A model generated the notes under the pieces. It was given only the letters and a program-made list of their open reading frames with translations, did not search any database and was not told where the DNA came from. Below are positions 44,289 to 52,651 of a stretch of DNA of 64,000 nucleotides, in pieces. The stretch comes from Desulfarculaceae bacterium. GTDB taxonomy: Bacteria; Desulfobacterota; Desulfarculia; Desulfarculales; Desulfarculaceae. The translations under genes were made by a program, and so were the position numbers. Positions within the stretch are counted from its first letter, which is position 1; each line of letters begins with the position of its first letter. The stretch lies in the NCBI GenBank assembly GCA_021737645.1, contig JAIPDO010000013.1, forward strand, positions 18,012-82,011, read 5' to 3'.

Positions 44289-45002
44289 GTGAAGATAGAT
44301 TTGGGCCAGGCCCTGGACAATTTGCAGCAAATGCGGGCGGAAGGCACCGGCGAATCGGTGGCCAACGCCTTGTTTACGGTGGCCCTGGCCCAGATGCAAA
44401 AGGGCCGGGCCGCTCCCGCCAAGCAGGCCTTGGACGAAGCCCTGGAGCTTTGCCGCGAGTTGGGCAATCTTTCGGGGCAGGGGCATGTGCTGCTGCGCCT
44501 GGCCGAGCTGGCCAACCAGGCCGCCGACGCCGCGGCGGCCCTGGAGCTTTTGAACCAGGCCCTGGCCTGTTTCGTCCAGGCCGGGGACGCACCCGGCCGC
44601 GCCGCCGCCCTGGAGCGACGGGCCAAATTGCAGCAGGAAACCGGCGACTTGGCCGGGTCGGCAGCTTCCCTGGAGGAGGCCCTGGCCCTGGCCCAGGAGG
44701 CGGGCGACGAGCTCAGCCAGATGCTCCTGAACCAGTATCTGGGCCCCCTGTACCGGGGTTTGGGCCAAAACGACAAGGCCCTGGCCGCCTACCGCCGCCT
44801 GGGGGCCTTGAGCCAGAATAACAACGAACCCCAGCGCGAGGCCTTGGCCCTGGTGGGGGTGGGCACCCTGTTGGCCGGAGAGGGTCAGGCCGATGAGGCC
44901 GAGCGGGCCTTCAAGAGCGCCGAGGAGGTGTTCCGGCGCCTGGGCCAGCCCAAGCAGGCCGAGGTGGTGGCCGGCGAGCGCCGGCGCCTAATCGGCCGGT
45001 GA
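44289..45002 (+). CDS. Cytoplasmic TPR protein
   Basis: 237 residues from GTG 44289, with AAGGAG five bases upstream; the GTG at 44283 would overlap that site. No signal peptide. Five or more tetratricopeptide-like helix pairs cover the whole chain (ALFTVALAQMQKGRAAPAKQ, LLRLAELANQAADAAAALEL, LERRAKLQQETGDLAGSA). Rich in Ala, Leu and Glu. Partner unknown; 51 bases later a SYLF protein gene begins in the same direction. Confidence 0.85.
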   Translation: MKIDLGQALDNLQQMRAEGTGESVANALFTVALAQMQKGRAAPAKQALDEALELCRELGNLSGQGHVLLRLAELANQAADAAAALELLNQALACFVQAGDAPGRAAALERRAKLQQETGDLAGSAASLEEALALAQEAGDELSQMLLNQYLGPLYRGLGQNDKALAAYRRLGALSQNNNEPQREALALVGVGTLLAGEGQADEAERAFKSAEEVFRRLGQPKQAEVVAGERRRLIGR

Positions 45003-45053
45003 CGTTTCAAACTCTTAGAAAAATGCCGGTTTGCGGCCGGCAGGGGTGTGTTT

Positions 45054-45746
45054 ATGAAATTTAGTGCTAAATCAGCGGCTTGCCTGGTGGCGTTTTTGCT
45101 GGCTCTGGCCCTGGCCATCCCGGCGGCGGCCATGGACAAGGCCGAGGCCGACATCAAGGTGCAAGAGGCCCGGATCAGCCTTTTGCAGTTCACCAACTCC
45201 CCGGACTCCAGCACCCCCCGCTGGCTCTTGGCCCGTTGCAAGGGCGTGGCCCTTTTCCCCGGGATGATCAAGGCGGGGTTCATCGTGGGCGGCAACTACG
45301 GCACCGGGGTCATCATGAGCCGCCGCCCGGACGGAACATGGTCCGGCCCGGCCTTTTTCAGAATGGGCGGGGCCTCCATCGGCCTGCAGATCGGGGCCCA
45401 GTCGTCGGATCTGTTCATGGTGATCATGACCAAGGTGGGCCTGGACGCGGTGCTCAGAAACCAGGCCAAGTTCGGGGTGGACGCCTCTGCCGTGGCCGGG
45501 CCGGTGGGGCGTGACGCCCAGGCGGCCATCGCCGGGGCCAGCACCCAGGCCGACTTGTACTCCTACTCGCGCAGCGCGGGGGCCTTTTTGGGGGCCTCGG
45601 TGAGCGGGGCGGGCATAGAATTCGACCAGGCCTCCAGCGCGGCCTACTACGGCAAGCCGGTGACCGTGGCCGACATCTTCGACGGCAAGGTGAAACTGCC
45701 CCCCACCGCCCAGGCTTTGGTGGATACCCTCAATAAGTTCAACTAG
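45054..45746 (+). CDS. Exported SYLF-domain (YSC84-type) protein
   Basis: 230 residues from ATG 45054. Signal peptide ending IPAAAM. The rest is the SYLF/DUF500 fold: CKGVALFPGMIKAGFIVGGNYGTGV near the start, GPAFFRMGGASIGLQIGAQSSDL, DLYSYSRSAGAFLGASVSG and YYGKPVTVADI. SYLF domains bind phosphoinositides in eukaryotes; bacterial ones are periplasmic, lipid-associated and of unclear role. Its stop is six bases from the stop of a convergent small gene. Confidence 0.92.
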   Translation: MKFSAKSAACLVAFLLALALAIPAAAMDKAEADIKVQEARISLLQFTNSPDSSTPRWLLARCKGVALFPGMIKAGFIVGGNYGTGVIMSRRPDGTWSGPAFFRMGGASIGLQIGAQSSDLFMVIMTKVGLDAVLRNQAKFGVDASAVAGPVGRDAQAAIAGASTQADLYSYSRSAGAFLGASVSGAGIEFDQASSAAYYGKPVTVADIFDGKVKLPPTAQALVDTLNKFN

Positions 45747-45752
45747 GCGGTT

Positions 45753-46022
45753 TTAGCAGGTGCCGCAGCCTTTGCGGCGGTGGTCATCGTACCAACCTCT
45801 GACCAGGCCTTTTAGCTCGGCGCGGTCGGCTCCCAGCAGTTCCCCGATCTGGGATTTGGTGAGGATGCCGGTGAAAAAAGCGAACTTGCAAAGGTAGATG
45901 AGTGATTCCCGAGACGGCTCGTCGGCTATTTCCGAGAGCCAGCCCTCCACCCCCTGGGCCGCGATGCTGGCCCGCAACTGCCGGTGACGGCTGGCTATAT
46001 CCGGGTGGTCCGGGCTCAACAT
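45753..46022 (-). CDS. Small protein with C-terminal CxxC, divergent from dsrA
   Basis: 89 residues from ATG 46022, with AGGAG eight bases upstream. Helical, no signal peptide; KSQIGELLGADRAELKGLVRGW looks like a helix-turn-helix. The last six residues are KGCGTC, so the chain ends in Cys86-Gly-Thr-Cys89, plus one Cys in LIYLCKF. A terminal CxxC could be a redox or metal site. Position next to dsrAB may be meaningful: it could be a regulator or thiol protein of the sulfite pathway, though no family is recognised. Confidence 0.7.
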   Translation of the reverse strand: MLSPDHPDIASRHRQLRASIAAQGVEGWLSEIADEPSRESLIYLCKFAFFTGILTKSQIGELLGADRAELKGLVRGWYDDHRRKGCGTC

Positions 46023-46101
46023 GTTTCGCTCTCCTGGCCTAAACTGATGAGTTGAGATAATAACCGGGCTGCCCCCTCTGGGCAAGCGAGGTGTTTTTTG
46101 G

Positions 46102-46130
46102 TTGACACGGCTGGTGGGCCTTCCTATAAT
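46102..46130 (+). promoter_or_regulatory. Consensus sigma-70 promoter of dsrAB
   Basis: TTGACA (46102-46107), exactly 17 bases, TATAAT (46125-46130): both hexamers are perfect. Transcription should begin near 46137. Confidence 0.9.
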
Positions 46131-46136
46131 CGCGCC

Positions 46137-46357
46137 ATTGTGAATATAGGGACTTACGGTTCCGTCTTGAAAAAACATAAAGTTAGCCAAGCTAGTCTCG
46201 GCGGCAGTTTTCCGCGTCCCGGGTAGTAGGGTCTTTGGGCCCCCCTAGGCAGCGGGTTTAGTATATATGGGGCTGGGCCGGCAAGTTCCGGTCGCTCCCG
46301 AACACAGAACCAAGGCAAGTCCAAACTCTCAGCAAAGAATCACGGAGGTTTTTTCTC
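46137..46357 (+). other. Long 5' leader of dsrAB mRNA
   Basis: About 220 bases between the expected start site and the dsrA ATG. It opens near TTGTGAATATA (a Rex half-site at 46138-46143 without a matching partner), has GC-rich segments that can fold, and ends with CACGGAGG ahead of ATG. No known riboswitch core is recognised. The 335-base gap 46023-46357 also holds the promoter and nothing else. Confidence 0.6.
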
Positions 46358-47629
46358 ATGGCGAAAATGCATGACACTCCGATGCTCGACGAGTTGACTA
46401 AGGGTCCTTGGCCAAGCTTCGTTACCGATATTAAGAAAGCGGCGGAAGCCGGTAATGAAGCCTGTGCCGACCTCTTGGGGCAACTCGAGCTCTCCTACAA
46501 AGACAAGGAGGGCCACTGGAAGCACGGCGGTATCGTGGGCGTCCTGGGCTATGGTGGCGGCGTTATCGGCCGTTACTCCGACGTACCCGATCTGTTCCCC
46601 GGCGTAGAGCACTTCCACACCCTGCGTGTGAACCAGCCCGCGTCCAAGTTTTACAAGACCGAGAAACTGCGCGAGGTCATGGACATCTGGAACCAGCGCG
46701 GTTCGGGCATGCTCAACATGCACGGCTCCACCGGCGACATGGTGCTCTTGGGCGCCTTCACCGAGGAGCTGGAGCCCATCTTCGCCGAGCTGACCCAAAA
46801 GGGTTGGGACCTGGGCGGTTCGGGTTCGGCTCTGCGGACCCCGGCCTGCTGCGTGGGCAAGGCTCGTTGTGAGTTCGCCTGCATCGACACCCAGGACATC
46901 TGCTACTCCTTGACCCAGGAGTATCAGGACGAAATGCACCGTCCGGCTTGGCCTTACAAGTTCAAGTTCAAGATCGACGGCTGCCCCAACTGCTGCGTGG
47001 CCTCCCTGGCCCGCTCCGACTGTGCCATCATCGGTACCTGGCGCGATGACATCCGCATCGACCAGGAGGCCGTGGCCGCCTACGTGGGCGGCGAGATCGT
47101 GGCTCACGGCGGCGCCAACGGCGCCGACGCCAAGTTGGACATCAAGGCCGACGTCATCGACCTGTGCCCCACCGGCTGCATGTTCTACGAGGACGGCAAG
47201 CTGAGCATCAACAACGCCGAGTGCACCCGCTGCATGCATTGCATCAACGTGATGCCTCGCGCCCTGCGCCCCGGCCTGGACACCGGCGCCAGCATCCTGG
47301 TGGGTGCCAAGGCTCCGATCCTGGAAGGCGCCCAGATGGGTTCGCTGATCATCCCCTTCATCAAGATGGAAGAGCCCTACGACGAGTTCAATGAGTTCGT
47401 CGAAAAGATGTGGGACTGGTGGGATGAGAACGGCAAGAACCGCGAGCGCATTGGTGAGCTGATCCAGCGCGTGGGCCTGTCCACCTTCATCACCGCTGTT
47501 GACCTGAAGCCCATCCCGCAGATGGTCAAGGAGCCCCGCTCCAACCCCTACATCTTCTACAAAGAGGATGAGGTGCCCGGCGGCTTCGAGCGTGACATCT
47601 CCGATTACCGCAAGAAGCACGCCCGCTAA
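46358..47629 (+). CDS. dsrA: Dissimilatory sulfite reductase subunit alpha
   Basis: 423 residues, normal length. Catalytic subunit, with DsrB, of the cytoplasmic enzyme that reduces sulfite toward sulfide using siroheme. Cluster ligands of the siroheme-[4Fe-4S] site are visible: Cys165-x5-Cys171 ([15 protein letters not shown]) and Cys209-x3-Cys213 (GCPNCC). An inserted ferredoxin domain follows with CPTGCMF and CTRCMHC. The N-terminus [21 protein letters not shown] is of the reductive bacterial type. dsrB starts 22 bases later with its own AAAGGAGG. Strong promoter upstream. Confidence 0.98.
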   Translation: MAKMHDTPMLDELTKGPWPSFVTDIKKAAEAGNEACADLLGQLELSYKDKEGHWKHGGIVGVLGYGGGVIGRYSDVPDLFPGVEHFHTLRVNQPASKFYKTEKLREVMDIWNQRGSGMLNMHGSTGDMVLLGAFTEELEPIFAELTQKGWDLGGSGSALRTPACCVGKARCEFACIDTQDICYSLTQEYQDEMHRPAWPYKFKFKIDGCPNCCVASLARSDCAIIGTWRDDIRIDQEAVAAYVGGEIVAHGGANGADAKLDIKADVIDLCPTGCMFYEDGKLSINNAECTRCMHCINVMPRALRPGLDTGASILVGAKAPILEGAQMGSLIIPFIKMEEPYDEFNEFVEKMWDWWDENGKNRERIGELIQRVGLSTFITAVDLKPIPQMVKEPRSNPYIFYKEDEVPGGFERDISDYRKKHAR

Positions 47630-47651
47630 AGGCTCAAAGGAGGATTTGAAA

Positions 47652-48737
47652 ATGGCAGAATTTAAGGCCAACAAAATCACCGACATTGGGCCTCCGAAGT
47701 ACGACGAGATGTGGCCCCAGGTGATTAAGGACAACTACGGCAAGTGGCTGTATCACGACATCCTCGAGCCCGGCGTGTTGGTGCACGTGTCCGAGACCGG
47801 AGACAAAGTCTGGTCTCTGCGCTGCGGCGCCACCCGGCTCATGACCACCATGTTCCTCGAGGAAATCTGCAAGCTGGCCGATGAGTATTGCGGCGGTTTC
47901 TTCCGCTTCACTACCCGTAACAACGTGGAGTTCATCGTCGGCGACGAGTCCAAGCTGGAGCCCCTGAAGAAGGCCCTGGCCGACAACGGCGCGCTGCCCT
48001 TGGGCGGCACCGGCGCCAGCATCACCAACATAGTCCACACCCAGGGGTGGGTCCACTGCCACACCCCGGCCATCGACGCCTCCGGCGTGGTCAAGGCCGT
48101 CATGGACGAGTTGTTCGACTACTTCAACTCTCACAAGCTGCCGGCCCAGGTGCGTATCTCCCTGGCCTGCTGCCTGAACATGTGCGGCGCCGTGCATTGC
48201 TCGGATATTTCCATCCTGGGCGTGCACCGCAAGCCTCCGGTGATCGAGCACAGCCACCTGGACAAGATGTGCGAAATCCCCACCACCATCGCCGCTTGCC
48301 CCACCGCGGCCATCAAGCCCTCCAAGGTTGATGACTTCAAATCGGTGGCGGTAAACGCCGACCGCTGCATGTTCTGCGGCAACTGCTACACCATGTGCCC
48401 GGCCATGCCTTTGGCCGACGCGGATGGCGACGGTATCGCCCTGTGGGTGGGCGGCAAGGTGTCCAACGCCAAGAGCATGCCCATGTTCTCCAAGCTGGCC
48501 GTGCCCTTCATCCCCAACGAGCCTCCTCGCTGGCCCTCCACCGTGGAGACCATCAAGAAGATCGTTGAGGTCTACGCGGGCGACGCCATGAAGTACGAGC
48601 GTGTTGGCGAGTGGGCTCAGCGTATCGGTTGGGAAAAGTTCTTCGAGAAGACCGGTATCGAGTTCAGCCACCACCACATCGACGACTACCGCTTCGCCGC
48701 CACCACCTGGCGGACCTCGACCCAGTTCAAGTGGTAG
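47652..48737 (+). CDS. dsrB: Dissimilatory sulfite reductase subunit beta
   Basis: 361 residues from ATG 47652, with AAAGGAGG upstream; the longer open frame is just the end of dsrA. Sulfite reductase beta half with [36 protein letters not shown] for the siroheme-cluster region, and a ferredoxin domain [18 protein letters not shown]. It forms the alpha2-beta2 core with DsrA and takes DsrC on its surface; dsrC is not in the window. Unlike many sulfate reducers dsrD does not follow; a terminator does. Confidence 0.98.
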   Translation: MAEFKANKITDIGPPKYDEMWPQVIKDNYGKWLYHDILEPGVLVHVSETGDKVWSLRCGATRLMTTMFLEEICKLADEYCGGFFRFTTRNNVEFIVGDESKLEPLKKALADNGALPLGGTGASITNIVHTQGWVHCHTPAIDASGVVKAVMDELFDYFNSHKLPAQVRISLACCLNMCGAVHCSDISILGVHRKPPVIEHSHLDKMCEIPTTIAACPTAAIKPSKVDDFKSVAVNADRCMFCGNCYTMCPAMPLADADGDGIALWVGGKVSNAKSMPMFSKLAVPFIPNEPPRWPSTVETIKKIVEVYAGDAMKYERVGEWAQRIGWEKFFEKTGIEFSHHHIDDYRFAATTWRTSTQFKW

Positions 48738-48771
48738 CCGCTTAGCGCTTCGGCGCTGAAGCTAGACAAGC

Positions 48772-48808
48772 AAAGCCGCCCGGGGAGTAATCCTCGGGCG
48801 GCTTTTTT
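48772..48808 (+). terminator. Rho-independent terminator after dsrB
   Basis: AAAGCCGCCCG (48772-48782) pairs with CGGGCGGCTTT (48795-48805), followed by Ts to 48808. It ends the dsrAB unit and may also serve the convergent gene, though the T-run on that strand is weak. Confidence 0.88.
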
Positions 48809-48825
48809 GTTGGCTGGCCGCAGTT

Positions 48826-49830
48826 CTAAAAAGTGTAGCCCACCACGATGGACCAGCCGCTGATGTTGTCGCCCCGGATGATCGAAGCGCCCAGGCGCAG
48901 GGCCGACAGGGGCAACCCGTAGTGCCTGATGTCCAGGCCGATGGTGCCCCCCAGCTCGCCGTAATAGGTCCAGCCCATGATCTCCTGGTCCTGGCCCACG
49001 AAGTGCATCCCGCCCAGGAACATCTGCCACAGCATGGGGTTGCCCGCCAGGGAGATGCCCAAAGGGCCGCCCAGGGTGAGGCGCCCGGCCACCGAGTCGA
49101 TGTCGTCGTTGAACTCCTGGGCCGGCTCATCGGTCTCGATGCTCTCCACATAGGAGTGGGTGTATTTGGCCAGCACCTTCAACTCCAAGTCCCCGAACTT
49201 GCCGTCGTAGCCGCCGGTCAAGATTCCCGAGAGCATCATGGCGGTGATGGAAAAGTTGGTGCTCAGTCCGTTAAGCACAGGCGCGGCCACTTCGCGGCTG
49301 AAGTCGTTCAGGTAGGTGACGCTGTTGCGCAGCCGGGCCAGGCCCGCGCTGATGCCGGGGGCCACGAAAAGGCCGCCCGCGAAGGTGAACTTGCAACCGC
49401 CCTCCAACAGGCCGGAATAGCCCTTCCAGTCGGAGTCCCAGCGCATCTTTTCGCCAAAGGTCTGGGAAATTTGGTCCACCTTGGTCTTTGCGTCCAGATA
49501 GCCCAGGACCACCCCCACATAGGGCGACCAGCTGCGGCCTTCTTTGTCAAAGCTGTAGTAGATGGGCAGCTTGGTGGTGGAGAAGTCCACGTCAGGCTCG
49601 CCGGGGAACTCCACGTTGTAAAAAGCCGAGGACAGGTCCGGGGAAAGGGTGAGGTTGATGACCCCGGCAATGGTGTTGGCGAAGCTGGAGGAGGCCTGCA
49701 TGTCGCGGCGGGCTTGCTCGCGCAGGGCTTCTATTTGGGCCGGGGTCACATCGTAGGCCATGGACATGGCCGGGGCCGCCAGCCAACAACAGGCCGCCAA
49801 CAGCCAGATGATTCCCTTACGCAGCAGCAT
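48826..49830 (-). CDS. Outer-membrane beta-barrel protein
   Basis: 334 residues. Signal peptide (1-25, ending AMSMAY), a short helical stretch (IEALREQARRDMQ), then alternating amphipathic strands to the end. The last residues SGWSIVVGYTF finish in Phe with aromatic/hydrophobic alternation, the BAM recognition signal. Similar chains are called solitary autotransporter-like barrels, but I see no passenger. Convergent with dsrB. Function unknown. Confidence 0.78.
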   Translation of the reverse strand: MLLRKGIIWLLAACCWLAAPAMSMAYDVTPAQIEALREQARRDMQASSSFANTIAGVINLTLSPDLSSAFYNVEFPGEPDVDFSTTKLPIYYSFDKEGRSWSPYVGVVLGYLDAKTKVDQISQTFGEKMRWDSDWKGYSGLLEGGCKFTFAGGLFVAPGISAGLARLRNSVTYLNDFSREVAAPVLNGLSTNFSITAMMLSGILTGGYDGKFGDLELKVLAKYTHSYVESIETDEPAQEFNDDIDSVAGRLTLGGPLGISLAGNPMLWQMFLGGMHFVGQDQEIMGWTYYGELGGTIGLDIRHYGLPLSALRLGASIIRGDNISGWSIVVGYTF

Positions 49831-50055
49831 GGATATCCCCCAATTTTACGGCCTGTGATTAATTTTTTGTATTGCGGGCAGCACGGGCGCGGGTGCTCAT
49901 AACCTAGAATGATCCAGGCATAATAGGCAAGCATAATCGACGGCTTGATGGGGCGGGCAGACCGTTGGCGCGCCGCAAAAGCGCGATGTGCTACCCTATT
50001 CTGAGCCTATGTAAAACACCGGCCCTGGGGCCGCAACTCGACAGGATGGAGCGTC

Positions 50056-50433
50056 ATGGAACTGAAAGATTATTTCGACAACGCCAAGGGATTGGGAGTG
50101 CTCTCCACCGCCGATGATCAGGGACGGGTGGACGCGGCGGTTTACTCGCGGCCCCATTTCCTCGACCAGGACACGGTGGCCTTTATCATGCCTGATCGCC
50201 TGACTCACCAAAACCTCCAGTCCAACCCCCACGCCGCCTATCTATTCGCCGAGGAGGGCTTCAACACCCGGGGTCGGCGCTTGTTCCTCACCAAGCTGCG
50301 CGAAGAAAAAGACAGCGAGCTGTTGGCCCAGCTTCGCCGGGGCCACCACGGCCGCGAGGCCACCGAGCGCTACCTGGTGTTCTTCAAGATCGACAAGGTC
50401 CTGCCCCTGATCGGGCCGGGGGAAGAAGACTAG
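50056..50433 (+). CDS. Pyridoxamine 5'-phosphate oxidase-fold flavin protein
   Basis: 125 residues, a complete small split-barrel. LKDYFDNAKGLGVLSTADDQGRVDAAVYSRP is the typical N-terminus, and DRLTHQNLQSNPHAAYLF the FMN-phosphate region. Such proteins bind FMN, haem or F420 and often act on unknown substrates. It stands alone with GGATGG upstream and no clear operon partner. Confidence 0.88.
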   Translation: MELKDYFDNAKGLGVLSTADDQGRVDAAVYSRPHFLDQDTVAFIMPDRLTHQNLQSNPHAAYLFAEEGFNTRGRRLFLTKLREEKDSELLAQLRRGHHGREATERYLVFFKIDKVLPLIGPGEED

Positions 50434-50550
50434 AGCCTAGATCCTTAAATTGTGAAACACCTCCCGTGCTCCCCTCCGGGATCGCCGGTCATATTGCCTA
50501 CGAGTGAGTAAACCCAAAGTAGGGCAATAGCCGCATACCAGGAGGGCGTC

Positions 50551-52053
50551 TTGTTCAACATCACTCTGGATACCGATTGGGGAGGTAACAACGGCAAGGG
50601 CGTGAGCCTGCTTCCCGAGCCCGCGACCATCACTATTGAAACGCCCATTTCCTACGATAGCGCGTGCCGGTTTGATTACGTCCGCGCCATCGACGAGGCT
50701 GAGGCGCAGCTTTATCAGGCCTGGGGATTCCGCCTTGACCTGCGTGCCACCACAACCACCGAGGGCAGCTTCGAGGACTCCCTCAAGCGAATCATGGTGG
50801 AGAACCTGATTCGCCAAGAGCCGGACGTGTTGGGCGATTTCAGCCTGGACTCTTCCGGCCTGGGTAGGGAGGGCGAGGGGCTGCGGCTCCCTCTGGTAAT
50901 GGGCGGTTCCAACTACCGGTTCAGCATGGACTGCACCCCCGGCCCCGAGGGCAAGCCGGACGGCAAGGCCATCGTGGAGGCTCTGGCCCAGGCCTATCGC
51001 GAGGTTTTCCAGCTACCAAGCGGTGAGGGCGTGTTCATGGCCGGGCAGCAGGCCGATTTGGAGCAAAGGGCCGTGGACTGGGCTCAGGGATTGATGGCCG
51101 AGGCCGGTTTGGCCTTGCCCAAGGTGGAGGTGAACCTGGAAAGCTACGCCTGGGTGGGAAATTCCTTGCGCTTGTACGTAGACGTGTATAACGATGCCAA
51201 GGTCCAGTACGATCTGCTCCTGCCGGTGAGCGACAAAGGCGAGCTGGATTACTCGGGCATCGAGCAGGCGGCCGCCCAGATCGCCCAGGAAATGAGCCGG
51301 CGCCTGAGCCTGGGCAGCCCCGAGAGGCTGGCCAAGCACATAGCCCAGCAGATAGAGCCCGATGCCAAGGAGTACGCCGCCTGGATAATCGAGGTGGAGA
51401 ATAACATCCGGGCCGAGTTCTGGGAGGCCATGAACCGGGAGATGGCTGGCCACCTGAAGAATGCCGAGGAACTGCACGCAAAGGCCAAAAAGTGGCGCCA
51501 GGATTATGATAAGTGGATAGCATCAAACGGAAATATATCTATCTCGGTGGAAGGTAGTGCAGACGCTGGTGCCGGTGGGGAGTTTGCCGTAACGATTCCC
51601 AAGCTTCCTGAAGAGCAAAAAACTGTATATGAATCTATCTGGAAGGAAGTTAAAATATTTACTAAGGCCATAACAAAAAGTATGCGCAAAGACGGCTTTA
51701 AAATGTTGAATGGTTTTCTGCTTGGCCTTCATGGGTGGTGGATCATAAAAACAAAATCATCGTATTTAATAGTAGAGGATGTTGGTAACGCATTAGAATT
51801 GGCTGCACCGCAATTTGCTAAAATGCGAGCTGTTAAATCGCTAACAACGCTAATAGGAATGCGAAATGCAGAACATGTTGCGAGTATTTGGGATGTGATG
51901 ACCTACGATAGTCCCTTGGCGGCCATTGAAAAGGCAAAACAGCGAGTTAAGGAGCTGGGAGATCTGGCTCTAGAGATTAGTGCCCAAATTGAGAGTTCCG
52001 AAAAGGAATTAGATGCCTCCAATTCTAGGGAAAAATTAGATAAAGTGAAGTAG
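50551..52053 (+). CDS. Chimeric protein of unknown function with AT-rich C-terminal third (toxin-like layout)
   Basis: 500 residues from TTG 50551, which has AGGAGGG four bases upstream. No signal peptide. Residues 1-315 are encoded in GC-rich DNA like the rest of the chromosome: a beta-rich start (ITLDTDWGGNNGKGVSL), then helices ending in a coiled coil (ELHAKAKKWRQDYDKW). From about base 51500 the composition turns clearly AT-rich without a break in frame. The C-terminal 185 residues are mostly helical, with a Trp-containing hydrophobic stretch (MLNGFLLGLHGWWIIK). A fixed N-terminus joined to a foreign C-terminus, followed by a small AT-rich gene, is how polymorphic toxins with immunity genes look. 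No toxin family is recognised. Confidence 0.7.
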   Translation: MFNITLDTDWGGNNGKGVSLLPEPATITIETPISYDSACRFDYVRAIDEAEAQLYQAWGFRLDLRATTTTEGSFEDSLKRIMVENLIRQEPDVLGDFSLDSSGLGREGEGLRLPLVMGGSNYRFSMDCTPGPEGKPDGKAIVEALAQAYREVFQLPSGEGVFMAGQQADLEQRAVDWAQGLMAEAGLALPKVEVNLESYAWVGNSLRLYVDVYNDAKVQYDLLLPVSDKGELDYSGIEQAAAQIAQEMSRRLSLGSPERLAKHIAQQIEPDAKEYAAWIIEVENNIRAEFWEAMNREMAGHLKNAEELHAKAKKWRQDYDKWIASNGNISISVEGSADAGAGGEFAVTIPKLPEEQKTVYESIWKEVKIFTKAITKSMRKDGFKMLNGFLLGLHGWWIIKTKSSYLIVEDVGNALELAAPQFAKMRAVKSLTTLIGMRNAEHVASIWDVMTYDSPLAAIEKAKQRVKELGDLALEISAQIESSEKELDASNSREKLDKVK

Positions 52054-52143
52054 CGACAACTACTAATAAATTAAAAAATCGTTAGCAAGTCTTGTCGAAT
52101 ATGAGTTAGTCTTGTTTGTCCACTATGGGGGGTTAAATCAGAA

Positions 52144-52542
52144 ATGCTGTTGTTTGATATTGGTAAAAGTGGTTTTTTAAGCATCAGCTCGGCATATGGC
52201 CAAATAAATAGTGCTTGGCTGTTTGTTTGCCTGATGCCGGCATGTTTGGTAGTCGAAAGCGCAATAACATACATTTATTTTAAGCGGATAAAGCGATATG
52301 CGTCTATAGAAGATAAGTCAAAAGGGCTGAAGAAGTTTTGGAAAATAATGGTAGTAAAGATTTTTATTGCAGCAGGGCTATATTGGTATGCGCTTGACTA
52401 TATTGAAGCGACTTATTCTCCTGTCCTTTTGAATAGAATATATTATTATTATATTTATACGTTCGGTGTTTTTATCGCTTTTTTAGCCTATATGCTTAAT
52501 CGCTGGCTTCCTTCTCGGTTTGGTAAAAAGAACCAGAGGTAA
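52144..52542 (+). CDS. Small AT-rich membrane protein, possible immunity protein
   Basis: 132 residues with three hydrophobic helices (AWLFVCLMPACLVVESAITYIYF, IFIAAGLYWYALDYI, YIYTFGVFIAFLAYML) and basic loops. It lies 90 bases after the chimeric gene, shares its AT-rich composition and direction, and the composition returns to GC-rich right after it. A membrane immunity protein would fit a pore-forming or membrane-active C-terminal toxin; this is inference from layout. No family recognised; no strong ribosome binding site. Confidence 0.55.
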   Translation: MLLFDIGKSGFLSISSAYGQINSAWLFVCLMPACLVVESAITYIYFKRIKRYASIEDKSKGLKKFWKIMVVKIFIAAGLYWYALDYIEATYSPVLLNRIYYYYIYTFGVFIAFLAYMLNRWLPSRFGKKNQR

Positions 52543-52651
52543 CGTATAGTTAGAATGGTCCGTTTAGCTAATACAAAACCTGCCCCCAATACCACCGCCC
52601 CCCAAACGCCAGCCGCCCCGCCCGCGCCCAACCGCCCACCGACCCCAAGCC

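Noticed and set aside
46138..46155. Rex site at the dsrAB start of transcription
   Set aside because: Only TTGTGA is present; the partner half matches 2 of 6 bases, too weak to call.
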